DNA from: Nocardia niwae NBRC 108934 = DSM 45340
GTDB lineage: Bacteria; Actinomycetota; Actinomycetes; Mycobacteriales; Mycobacteriaceae
DNA: 64,000 nt
Direction: 5' to 3'
Assembly: GCF_001613465.1 (NCBI RefSeq)
Contig: NZ_BDCK01000027.1
Coordinates: 179,916 to 243,915, forward strand
Under the pieces are notes generated by a model, which was not told where the DNA came from, ran no database searches, and worked only from the letters and a program-made list of their open reading frames with translations. Positions within the stretch are counted from its first letter, which is position 1; every line of letters begins with the position of its first letter. The position numbers and the translations under genes are program-made. Shown here in pieces: positions 7,979 through 16,962 of this stretch.

Positions 7979-9289
7979 ATGACATTCGACGAACTGCGCG
8001 CTGCGCTGCCCGGCCGTGTGCTGGTGGCGGGTGACGACGGATTCGAGGATGCGGCCCGCCCGTGGACGACGACAGTCGCTCAGCCGGTGGCCGCCGTGGT
8101 GCGGGCCGGCGACGCGGCGGACGTCGCGACCGTGGTGCGGTACGCGGGCGGCGCCGGCGTACCGGTGGTCACCCAGCCGACCGGGCACGGCGCCTCCGGC
8201 GGGGTGCCGGACGCGATCCTGCTGCGCACCGGGCAATTGGACGACATCGAGATCGATGCCGAGCGCCGAGTGGCGCGCGTCGGCGCCGGGGCGGCGTGGG
8301 GCCGGGTGCAGGCCGCCGCTGCCCGGCACGGGTTGACCGGCCTGGCCGGCAGCAACCCGGTCGTCGGCGTCACCGGCTACACCCTCGGCGGCGGCATGGG
8401 CTGGTTCGGCCGCAAGCACGGCTGGGCCTGCGACGCGGTGCGCGCGTTCGAGGTCGTCGACGCCGCGGGCGCTCGCCGCCGGGTCACGGCCGAGGACGAT
8501 CCGGTGCTGTTCTGGGCGCTGCGCGGCGGCGGTGGCGACTTCGCCGTGGTGACGGCGCTGGAGTTCGACCTGTTTCCCGCGCCGGAATTGTTCGGCGGCC
8601 GCATGCTGTGGCCGGAAAGCCGGATCCGGGAGGTGTTCGAGGTCTTCCAGGAGATCACCGCGGTTGCGCCCGACGAGCTGAGCGTGTGGTTCCAGCGCCT
8701 GCAGATTCCGGACTCGCCGCCCATGGTCGGCATCGACGCCGTCTACGTGGGCGACCCCGATCGAGGACGCGCGATGCTCGCCCGGCTCGACGCCATCGGG
8801 AATCCGCTCCTCGACAAGCGCGGCGTTTTCGGACCCGCCGACATCGGTGCCGTCACCGGCGAACCGACGGATCCGAGCCCGTCGCTCTCGCGCGCGGAGC
8901 AGCTGACCGATCTGGGCGACGCCGTGGTCAAGACGCTGATCGACGAGGCGGTCGCGCCGCTGGCGAATGTGCAGATCCGCCACCTCGGCGGCGCGCTGGC
9001 CGAAGCCAGGACGGACGGCGGCGCGCGGGGCCCGATCGCGCAGCCGTACCTGCTCTACTGCCTGGGACTCGGGTTGCCACACCTCGCCGATGCGGTCCGG
9101 GCGCGGCGCACCGCCATCGTCGACGCGGTGAGCGGGCAGATCAGCGGCGGCAAGCCGTACACCTTCCTCACGCCCGGCGAGACGGCCGCCGCCGCGTTCG
9201 ATCCCGCGACGCTGACCCGGCTGCGTGAGATCAAGCGCGCCCGGGACCCACACGGCGTCATCCGGGCGAACTACCCGGTACTCGGGTAG
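7979..9289 (+). CDS. FAD-linked oxidoreductase, berberine-bridge (BBE) type
   Basis: 436 residues with a PCMH-type FAD-binding domain (about 30-205) and a C-terminal BBE motif (ARDPHGVIRANYPVLG; canonical form ends xFxxxxxI). H70 in TQPTGHGAS is the probable 8-alpha-histidyl FAD attachment site; GYTLGGGMGWFGRKHGWACDAV carries the second flavin region, with a Cys that could give a bicovalent link. Such enzymes oxidise sugars, alcohols or secondary metabolites with O2. The start ATG at 7979 is preceded by AGGAAGAG. No metabolic partners are adjacent, so the substrate is unknown. Confidence 0.82.
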   Translation: MTFDELRAALPGRVLVAGDDGFEDAARPWTTTVAQPVAAVVRAGDAADVATVVRYAGGAGVPVVTQPTGHGASGGVPDAILLRTGQLDDIEIDAERRVARVGAGAAWGRVQAAAARHGLTGLAGSNPVVGVTGYTLGGGMGWFGRKHGWACDAVRAFEVVDAAGARRRVTAEDDPVLFWALRGGGGDFAVVTALEFDLFPAPELFGGRMLWPESRIREVFEVFQEITAVAPDELSVWFQRLQIPDSPPMVGIDAVYVGDPDRGRAMLARLDAIGNPLLDKRGVFGPADIGAVTGEPTDPSPSLSRAEQLTDLGDAVVKTLIDEAVAPLANVQIRHLGGALAEARTDGGARGPIAQPYLLYCLGLGLPHLADAVRARRTAIVDAVSGQISGGKPYTFLTPGETAAAAFDPATLTRLREIKRARDPHGVIRANYPVLG

Positions 9290-9315
9290 GACATGAGGCG
9301 CAACGGCCTCCCGCG

Positions 9316-9369
9316 TCGCGGCCCGCTTCCAGCAGCGCCATGCTCAGGAGGTCCGCGTCGGTCAGGCCG
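9316..9369 (-). pseudogene. Duplicated fragment of the rsr 3' end
   Basis: This 54-base segment aligns without gaps to 9450-9503 inside rsr (offset 134): the first 22 bases and the last 17 are identical and the middle is diverged. In the minus strand it reads GLTDADLLSMALLEAGRD, against GLTDAAFRMIPLLEAGRD in Rsr. It lies just past the rsr stop and is not in its frame. It is probably a remnant of a second TROVE gene or a local tail duplication. Confidence 0.6.
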
Positions 9370-9392
9370 TTGCCGGTGCTCGGGTCGACCTC

Positions 9393-9421
9393 GGGCCGAG
9401 ACCGGAGCACGGTCTCGGCCC
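9393..9421. terminator. Hairpin downstream of rsr
   Basis: GGGCCGAGACCG (9393-9404) and CGGTCTCGGCCC (9410-9421) form a perfect 12-bp stem with loop GAGCA, ten bases past the rsr stop. Its likely role is terminating rsr; it may also act for the convergent FAD oxidase. Confidence 0.7.
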
Positions 9422-9430
9422 CGCCGCCGT

Positions 9431-11035
9431 TCAGAACGGCCAGTCGGTGTCGCGGCCCGCTTCCAGCAGCGGGATCATCCGAAACGCCGCGTCGGTCAGG
9501 CCGCCGAAGGCGTGCCGGTGCGGTGTGCCGCTGGGGGCGTGCCCGTAGCGGTACCCGGCCAGGTTCCAGGTGTACAGCGGCACCTCGGCGGGCACGGCCA
9601 GGCCGACGTCGCCGTCGTGCGCCTGCTCGTCGGTGAGGATGACGACCCGGTCGTGGCCCGCGTAGTGCTCGCGTACCGCGCCCACCGTGTCGGTTCCCCA
9701 GCCGATGAAATAGCCCTCCTCGCGCCACCGCCGCACCGCCGCGAGCACCGGCTCGGCGCGCCGCTGCGGAAACACCAGGCTGGCGGGGCCGGCGTGGCCC
9801 TTCCAGGCGCCGCCGAGGCTGGAGTACGACACCACGTCCGCGTGCGCGCAGCGCCGGGCGAGCGCGAGGCCGAACAGCGCCGCCGCGTCCCAGCGCGCGA
9901 GCGAGCCGTCCTTGGCGAACCCGGCCTGCATCGAGCCCGAGGTGTCCACCAGCACCAGCGTCCGCCCGGCCAGCGCGGGCACGGCGGCCAGCGAATGACC
10001 GAGCGCCTGCTCGAGCGCGTGACCCCAGCGCAGCGACGGCGCGGCCCGGTAGGCCGACAGGAACCGCATCGGCAGCTGCCGCGAGCGGGCCACCTGGTTC
10101 GGGTCGGCGAGTTCGGCGGCCACCTGCGCGGCCACGGCGTCGCTCACTCCGGCCTGGTCGAAGTTGCGCAGGTTGCGCAGCTTGGCCATGTAGCCCATGG
10201 CCGGGATCAGCGCTTCCCAGACCTTCGCGTCCATCGGGCCCTGTAGCCACCCGGCGACCGCCTCCCAGGTCATGCCGGCCGCGCGCAGCGTGGCACGGGC
10301 CCGCTCGGCGTCGTCGAACAGCGCGCGGCGCTGCTCGACCGGACGCGCCATCAGTTCCGCGCGCGCCCGCAGCACGGGCAGCGCCGTGGGCGGTTCGGTC
10401 TCTCGTCCGTATCGCCGGTCCAGTGCGTGCGCGAACAGCGCGCCCTGCCACGGCTTGTCGGCCGCGGGAGCGGGATGCGCCAGCTGGAGGACGTCGGCGA
10501 AGCGGAAAGCACGCGCGGTGCTGTCCCACTTGAGCAGAGCCCGCTCGTCGTACAGGCGGCGTACGGCGTCGGCGATGCCGCGCTTGACCGGCTTGGGCAC
10601 CGCGCGCCCGTGTACGGAGGTCCAGTAGGCGAGCAGTTCCCCCGGCTCGTCCGCGCGCTGCAGCACCGAGTCGATCACCTGCCGCGACATGCCCGCCGCG
10701 TCCGCGTCCAGCCGCGCCTTGGCGAACTCGGCGGCGCCGACGAGCGCGGCGCTGCGCATGTTCGCCTCGGTGCGCAGCCAGCGCAGGAAGCGGGCGGTCC
10801 ACTCGGGGTCGGCGAGCGTCGTCCGGTGTACCAGCGCGGCGTAGCGGTCGTCGCGCTGACCCGCGGACTCGTAGAAGGTGTGCTCGCCGACCATGTTCGT
10901 GACGGCCAGCAGGAACAACTCGCTCTGCGGCGTACGCGCGTATCCCGCGCCGCCCTCGAAGGTGCGGCCGGTCGGACGGGCCTCGCTGGTGACCGGTGAA
11001 GTAGCGCCGGGGCGCGCGAGGTTGAACTTGCTCAT
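9431..11035 (-). CDS. rsr: TROVE-domain RNA-binding protein, Ro60/Rsr orthologue
   Basis: 534 residues. The N-terminal TROVE region (about 30-350; RTPQSELFLLAVTNMVGEHTFYES) forms the HEAT-repeat ring that binds Y RNA on its outside and misfolded or damaged RNA ends in its cavity. A C-terminal von Willebrand A-like domain (about 357-534) has the metal-ion site DTSGSM at 364-369, later GTDTVG and VILTDEQ. Bacterial Rsr works with Y RNA and exonucleases such as PNPase in rRNA maturation and stress RNA decay. The ATG at 11035 follows GGGGGAATCC; a longer frame upstream runs through the Y-RNA-like array and is rejected. Six Y-like elements lie upstream on the same strand, the nearest 39 bases from the start codon. 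Confidence 0.93.
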   Translation of the reverse strand: MSKFNLARPGATSPVTSEARPTGRTFEGGAGYARTPQSELFLLAVTNMVGEHTFYESAGQRDDRYAALVHRTTLADPEWTARFLRWLRTEANMRSAALVGAAEFAKARLDADAAGMSRQVIDSVLQRADEPGELLAYWTSVHGRAVPKPVKRGIADAVRRLYDERALLKWDSTARAFRFADVLQLAHPAPAADKPWQGALFAHALDRRYGRETEPPTALPVLRARAELMARPVEQRRALFDDAERARATLRAAGMTWEAVAGWLQGPMDAKVWEALIPAMGYMAKLRNLRNFDQAGVSDAVAAQVAAELADPNQVARSRQLPMRFLSAYRAAPSLRWGHALEQALGHSLAAVPALAGRTLVLVDTSGSMQAGFAKDGSLARWDAAALFGLALARRCAHADVVSYSSLGGAWKGHAGPASLVFPQRRAEPVLAAVRRWREEGYFIGWGTDTVGAVREHYAGHDRVVILTDEQAHDGDVGLAVPAEVPLYTWNLAGYRYGHAPSGTPHRHAFGGLTDAAFRMIPLLEAGRDTDWPF

Positions 11036-11073
11036 GGATTCCCCCAGTCGTGCACGGGGACAGGCGCGGACGC

Positions 11074-11165
11074 CCGGCCCGAGAAAGATTTCTCCGCGGC
11101 GCACCAGTCGACGCAGGCATGGTCGGCCTGCTCGTGGAAGTAGCCGTGAAGTCGCACCGGGCCGG
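11074..11165 (-). ncRNA. Y-RNA-like element Yr1 (rsr leader)
   Basis: Minus-strand RNA closed by CCGGCCCG (11165-11158) with CGGGCCGG (11081-11074). After the shared CCGGTGCG loop side, CTTCACGG pairs with CCGCGGAG (11092-11099), one A-C mismatch. The conserved TACTTC (11142-11137) follows. The interior holds only a hairpin, GCAGGC/GCCTGC, with no tRNA-like arms. It ends 39 bases before the rsr ATG, so it is part of, or adjacent to, the rsr leader. Confidence 0.72.
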
Positions 11166-11176
11166 TGCACGCGATG

Positions 11177-11256
11177 CCCCCCGAGATGGATTTCCGTCTA
11201 CGGCGATTCCCCGAAGGTCGTGGTGGAGAAGTAGCCGCCGACTTCGCACCGGGAGG
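11177..11256 (-). ncRNA. Y-RNA-like element Yr2 (short form)
   Basis: The outer stem is CCTCCCG with CGGGGGG (one G-U pair). The shared CCGGTGCG is followed by inner strand GTCGGCGG, pairing with CCGTAGAC apart from one mismatch and one G-U, then TACTTC at 11233-11228. The 3' strand ends ATCTCGG as in the other elements. The interior is about 25 bases with no tRNA mimic. Only 11 bases separate it from Yr1. Confidence 0.68.
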
Positions 11257-11270
11257 TGCGATGGAGTTGT

Positions 11271-11298
11271 GACGCACCCGGTTTCATCCGGGTGCGTC
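11271..11298. repeat. Perfect 11-bp hairpin inside the Y-RNA-like array
   Basis: GACGCACCCGG and CCGGGTGCGTC pair perfectly around a six-base loop, between Yr2 and Yr3. There is no T run. It may be a processing signal or an attenuator separating the upstream tRNA-like elements from the two rsr-proximal ones. Confidence 0.55.
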
Positions 11299-11340
11299 GA
11301 AACTGTAGCGAGGCGAATCCGATTGCCGCACCTTATTTTT

Positions 11341-11451
11341 GCGAGTGTCCGAGAAAAGGTGGCGACGGCCTGCTCGCCGAATCGAGCGACCGAAATGGCT
11401 TCGGCAGGAGTTGAACCCGAAGTAGCCGTTGCCTGCGCACCGGACACGCGC
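11341..11451 (-). ncRNA. Y-RNA-like element Yr3 with permuted tRNA-like module
   Basis: The outer stem GTGTCCG/CGGACAC is extended by GCG/CGC; the inner helix is GGCAACGGC with GCCGTCGCC; TACTTC is at 11424-11419. Inside, in RNA order, comes a T-arm with loop TTCAACT (about 11418-11405), a closed acceptor-like stem CCGAA/TTCGG, then a D-arm GCTC...GAGC (11387-11372). This order is a circular permutation of tRNA, as expected for a YrlA module joined to the Y stem through the anticodon side. Confidence 0.75.
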
Positions 11452-11472
11452 CGCGACTTCGTACGAGTGAAC

Positions 11473-11605
11473 CCGGCCCGAGATCACGAATAGACCACGG
11501 ATAATGCCCAATGTGCTGGCCGTTACACTACCGCCGCGTGGGCGGTCCGGATTCGAGCCGGAACTTTTGGGTCCCGAAGTAACCGTGGTCCGCGCACCGG
11601 GCCGG
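11473..11605 (-). ncRNA. Y-RNA-like element Yr4 with Gln/Glu-like permuted tRNA module
   Basis: Outer stem CCGGCCCG/CGGGCCGG; inner helix GGACCACGG with CCGTGGTCT (eight of nine pairs), differing from Yr3/5/6 by compensatory changes; TACTTC at 11581-11576. The module has T-arm TCCGG-CTCGAAT-CCGGA (11562-11546), acceptor CCGCC-CACGC-GGCGG closed by a loop, and D-arm GTGT-AACGGCCA-GCAC (11528-11513). CCCAA/TTGGG forms the anticodon-side stem. The D-arm resembles tRNA-Gln or tRNA-Glu. Confidence 0.8.
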
Positions 11606-11632
11606 TGCACGCGTGCGTGAGTCTTGTTGTAA

Positions 11633-11769
11633 TGCACCCGAGATCGAAGTCGGCGACGGTACGTACCGCTCTGCCATTGAGCTACCGGACCGTGGGAGTC
11701 CGGGCGGGACTCGAACCCGCAACCTGTCCATTAGAAGTGGAAGTATCCGTTGCCTGCGCACCGGGTGCA
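11633..11769 (-). ncRNA. Y-RNA-like element Yr5 with permuted tRNA-like module
   Basis: Outer stem TGCACCCG/CGGGTGCA; inner helix GGCAACGG/CCGTCGCC with one A-C mismatch; TACTTC at 11745-11740. The module has T-arm GCGGG-TTCGAGT-CCCGC (11720-11704), closed acceptor CCGGAC...GTCCGG, and D-arm GCTC-AATGGCA-GAGC (11682-11668). It is the most tRNA-like element of the block and would look like part of a tRNA to a casual reader, but T-arm and D-arm are in reversed order. Confidence 0.8.
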
Positions 11770-11939
11770 CATCCGAGGGTAGCGGGACCGTCCGGGCCCG
11801 CGCATCTCCTTTTCCCATAGCGGTCATCAGAAGCACACCGCCGGCAACTATTTCGGCGCAAGGTGGAGTTCGCATTGCCGCGCGCCGGTCGGTGTCCTGT
11901 GTTACCAATTCAGCCAAACCGCTCGACCGAAGGAAGCTC
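11770..11939. promoter_or_regulatory. Divergent promoter region, Y-like array / TIGR03086 gene
   Basis: 170 bases separate the 5' end of Yr5 from the TIGR03086 ATG on the other strand. On the minus strand TACCCT (about 11781-11776) is a plausible -10 just upstream of Yr5. GAAGGAAG precedes the plus-strand ATG. Near 11904-11924 the minus strand reads GGCTGAATTGGTAACAC, like a degenerate D-arm, but no matching Y stem is found. Confidence 0.4.
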
Positions 11940-12518
11940 ATGGACAACGTGATCGGACAGATCGACCGTGCACTGGACGCGACCGGAGCGATCGTCGCCG
12001 CCGTGGGAGGAGCGGGTCTGGCCGCGCCCACGCCGTGCCGGGAATGGGATGTCCGCACCGTCCTCAACCACACCGTGGGCGGGATGCACATCTTCGCGGC
12101 GGCCCTGAGCGGCATGGACGCGGGCGCCGACCACGAGTCCGACTGGCTCGGCGGCGATCCGCAGGGCGCGTACGCCGCGGCGGCGGAGGTCGACCGCGCC
12201 GCCTGGCACCGGCCCGACGCGCTCGACGGCACGGTGGGCATCTCGCTCGGCGAGCTGCCCGCCCCCGCGGCGGCACTGGTCCATCTCACCGAGGTTCTGG
12301 TGCACGGGCTCGACATCGCGGTCGCCATCGATCGGCCGGATCTGGCCGACGACGAACTGTGCGGCGAACTGCTCGCCACCATGCGCGCCATGGGCGGCAT
12401 CGATTCTTTCCGCGCGCCCGGCATTTTCGGGCCCGAGATCGCCGTCGCCGACGACGAACCGCCGCACCGCCGGCTGTTGGCCTATGTCGGACGCGAGGTG
12501 CTGGCCCGAACGTCATAG
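11940..12518 (+). CDS. TIGR03086-type metal-binding protein (DinB/MDMPI fold)
   Basis: 192 residues. The pattern APTPCREWDVRTVLNHTVGGM near the N-terminus, then HLTEVLVHGLDIAVAIDRPD, is that of the actinobacterial TIGR03086 branch of the DinB/mycothiol-dependent maleylpyruvate isomerase N-terminal superfamily: a four-helix bundle with a His-based metal site (H69-like and HGxD histidines). Members are thought to act with or on mycothiol, but specific activities are mostly unknown. The ATG at 11940 has GAAGGAAG upstream. It is encoded opposite to the Y-like elements and lies between Yr5 and Yr6. Confidence 0.78.
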   Translation: MDNVIGQIDRALDATGAIVAAVGGAGLAAPTPCREWDVRTVLNHTVGGMHIFAAALSGMDAGADHESDWLGGDPQGAYAAAAEVDRAAWHRPDALDGTVGISLGELPAPAAALVHLTEVLVHGLDIAVAIDRPDLADDELCGELLATMRAMGGIDSFRAPGIFGPEIAVADDEPPHRRLLAYVGREVLARTS

Positions 12519-12577
12519 TCGGCGGCACGAGTTGGGAGCGGCCGGACTGGCCTTGCCGCTCCCGCACGGCACGATGG

Positions 12578-12759
12578 GCGTCCGAGATCAGGGCGGCGAC
12601 GGAATACCGGCTCGACCGAATCGAGCCCGACGGGCCGGAAGGCCCTGCCTTTGGATAGCTCCACCGATTGAGCTACCGGATCGCGAGCGACCCGGACGGG
12701 ATTCGAACCCGCAACCCATCCACTGATACGGAAGTAACCGTTGCCTGCGCACCGGACGC
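12578..12759 (-). ncRNA. Y-RNA-like element Yr6, detached from the array
   Basis: Outer stem GCGTCCG (12759-12753) with CGGACGC (12584-12578); inner helix GGCAACGG/CCGTCGCC; TACTTC at 12736-12731. The module has T-arm with loop TTCGAAT (12712-12696), a long closed acceptor-like stem, and D-arm GCTC...GAGC (12673-12658). Two additional hairpins follow on the 3' side: GGGCC-TTCC-GGCCC (12645-12632) and GGCTCGA...TCGAGCC (12627-12609). TATACA near 12775 on the minus strand is a possible -10. Confidence 0.78.
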
Positions 12760-12963
12760 GGGTAGGACTGTATACGGTCGAATCGACGACGCGCAGCTCA
12801 TTTTCGTTTCCTTTTCCGGTCGCTTTCGCCCGGAACGCGGCGTGGTGAAGCGTTCGCGTAGCCCAGGTCGTGCGCCCTGTCGACGCTCCCGTGACCGGCG
12901 CGACGAGACGACCGCGCGGCCGTACTGCCCGCGCGCAGGAGGGAAGGGTCGTACCGTGGAGCC

Positions 12964-15018
<2,055 letters not shown>

Positions 15019-15342
15019 CGCAAGACTGCCGGTCCACCGCCGCGGGCTCGAACCCGCCATCGGTCCGTGACATGTCGGGGATACGTCGATGTCGGCGTCG
15101 TGGGTGCGCTCCGCTGGATCGCCCACCGAGGGGCCGAGCGACGAGCGGCTTGTTGCCGAGACACGCATCCAGGGGCGCCCCGCTGGATCATGGCGGCTTT
15201 CGAGGTGCGCCGACACTGTGCCGGACGCGGACCTCACTGCCGATGTGGAGGGGCGGACGCGGATGCGAGGCGCCCGATCACCCTCTGTGCGAGGCGAACC
15301 GGGACATCAGGCCATGCGCACAGCTATCCAGCTGAAATTGCA
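15019..15342. other. Gene-free stretch after the DUF255 gene
   Basis: About 324 bases between convergent genes. An imperfect stem at 15042-15057 (GCGGG...CCCGC) contains TTCGAG on the minus strand, resembling a tRNA T-arm with a loop one base short, but no D-arm or Y-type stem accompanies it. Nothing else is recognised. Confidence 0.4.
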
Positions 15343-16962
15343 CTAACGGCTCGGGGCGTCGAGTTCGGTATCCGGCGTCCTGGTGCCGTCGGCCGGGGGT
15401 TCGGCGGTGTGGATCTCGATGACCGGATTGGTGTCCGCCGGAAGGCTGGGCTGATCGCTGTCGGCGTCTTCGGGTCGGGCGGCGGAGGTATCGATGTCGG
15501 TCCAGCAGACCGTCGGCTCTTTCATGCCGCGCAGCACGATGGTGTCGTAGCACGTCCATTTGGCGCGTTCGTGTTCCGCGCCCGCCTCGATCACGGCTTG
15601 GCTGACCAGGATTCGCCGCGGCACCTCCTTGGCCGCCGTGGTGAGGCGTGCGGCCTCGTTGACGGCGTCACCGATCACCGTGAATTCGAGCCGGGTGTCG
15701 GATCCGACGTCGCCCGCGAAGACGGGTCCGCGCGCGACGCCGATCCCGATGTCGAGCTCCCCCGTGGCGATCACCTCGTCACGGATACGGCGCGCCGCCC
15801 GCAGGGCCGGGGTGGCGTTGTCGCCCAGCGCGATCGGCGCTCCGAAGACGCACAGCGCCGCGTCGCCTTCGAACTTGTTGACCAGGCCGTTGTTCTCCTC
15901 GGTCGCCGCGACGACGATCGCGAGCAATCGGTTGAGCTTGGCCACGAACTCCTGCGGCGGCAGCCCGGTGGACAGTTCCACCGATCCGGTCACGTCGACG
16001 AACAGCGCCGACACCTCGCGCACGTCACCGGTGAGGTCCGCGCCGCGGCCGAGCGCGCGCTCGGCCACCTCCGCGCCGACATGCCTGCCGAACACCTCGC
16101 GCATCCGCTGTCGTTCGCGCAGGTTCGCCGCCAGCTCGTTGACCGAGTGTTCCAGTCTGCCGATCTCGCTGGTACTGCCGATCGGCACCCGGGCGCCGAG
16201 GTCGCCTTGCGCGATCCGGTCCAGGGCGCGACGCAGGGTGCGCATCGGCGCGGCGACCGCGCGCGCGAGGAACGCCGTGGCCAGCGCGCCGACGCCGATG
16301 CCGACCGCGGACAGGTAGATGGCGGTGCGGACCCGGTCGGGTGCGGCCGCCGCCGGATCGGCCAGCACGACGATCAGCATGAGCAGCGGAAGCGCCGCCG
16401 CGACGGCCCAGGTCAGCACGACCCGCACCAGCACCGACGCACTCCAGTGCATGGTCCAGCCGAGCACTCCGGCGACCACCGGGATGGTCGGCCGGATCAG
16501 CCGGTCCACGATCAGGAAGGTGACCGCCGCGGACTCGAACGCGCCGATCGTGAACAGCGACGCCGTCACGCCGGGGTCGTTGTCCGGGCTCAGCCGCGCG
16601 AAGATCACGGTCGCCACGATCACGCCGGGGATCCACAGCGCCAGCGCGCGCATGCTGATCGCGACGGGCAGCTGCAGCAGACGTCGCGCCTCCACCTCGG
16701 TCGGTTTCCGCGCGGCGTCCAGCCAGCCGAAGTACAGCTTCCGGTCGCGCACCGCCAGCACGATGCCTGCCACGAACCCGACCGCCGGGTAGATGCCGAC
16801 GAAGGCCAGCGCCCGCGGCCAATCCGCGCCCAGCCTGCCGAGGAATCCGTTCAACCACAGCTGGGTGACGATCACCGCGAGACCGCTGAGATTCGCCGTG
16901 GTGACCAAGACGGCCAGACCACCCCGCGCTTTGAGTGCCCAGACGACGAGCTTCGAGATCAT
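15343..16962 (-). CDS. Membrane class III adenylate cyclase with HAMP domain
   Basis: 539 residues. About six membrane spans cover 10-235, a HAMP linker about 230-285 (AVAAPMRTLRRALDRIAQGD) and a class III cyclase domain about 315-485. Metal aspartates are D323 (ALFVDVTGS) and D367 (KFEGDAAL); purine-selecting K363 and D432 and transition-state N435 and R439 (GDAVNEAAR) are all present, so the enzyme should be active and make cAMP. It resembles the Rv3645/Rv1318c-Rv1320c group. The C-terminal 55 residues are acidic and probably disordered. The ATG at 16962 overlaps a doubtful upstream frame by ATGA. Confidence 0.88.
   Translation of the reverse strand: MISKLVVWALKARGGLAVLVTTANLSGLAVIVTQLWLNGFLGRLGADWPRALAFVGIYPAVGFVAGIVLAVRDRKLYFGWLDAARKPTEVEARRLLQLPVAISMRALALWIPGVIVATVIFARLSPDNDPGVTASLFTIGAFESAAVTFLIVDRLIRPTIPVVAGVLGWTMHWSASVLVRVVLTWAVAAALPLLMLIVVLADPAAAAPDRVRTAIYLSAVGIGVGALATAFLARAVAAPMRTLRRALDRIAQGDLGARVPIGSTSEIGRLEHSVNELAANLRERQRMREVFGRHVGAEVAERALGRGADLTGDVREVSALFVDVTGSVELSTGLPPQEFVAKLNRLLAIVVAATEENNGLVNKFEGDAALCVFGAPIALGDNATPALRAARRIRDEVIATGELDIGIGVARGPVFAGDVGSDTRLEFTVIGDAVNEAARLTTAAKEVPRRILVSQAVIEAGAEHERAKWTCYDTIVLRGMKEPTVCWTDIDTSAARPEDADSDQPSLPADTNPVIEIHTAEPPADGTRTPDTELDAPSR

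Noticed and set aside
11668..11720. A tRNA gene (Arg- or Gly-like) suggested by GCGGG-TTCGAGT-CCCGC and GCTC...GAGC
   Set aside because: T-arm precedes D-arm, the acceptor strands are joined by a short loop and there is no CCA end, so it is not a functional tRNA gene but a permuted mimic inside Yr5. The same holds for 12658-12712 and 11513-11562.
11900..11935. Degenerate Gln-like D-arm (GGCTGAATTGGTAACAC on minus) as another Y element
   Set aside because: No Y-type outer or inner stem could be matched around it; it may be chance or a relic.
11284..12800. Minus-strand protein frames repeating the peptide RCAGNGYF or RCADHGYF
   Set aside because: The repeated peptide is the translation of the conserved Y-like stem (GGTGCGCAGG...TACTTC). 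Spacing and pairing fit RNA, and the frames have no domain.
15042..15057. Seventh tRNA-like/Y element after the DUF255 gene
   Set aside because: The T-loop is one base short, no D-arm follows and the CCGGTGCG, TACTTC and TCTCGG motifs are missing.
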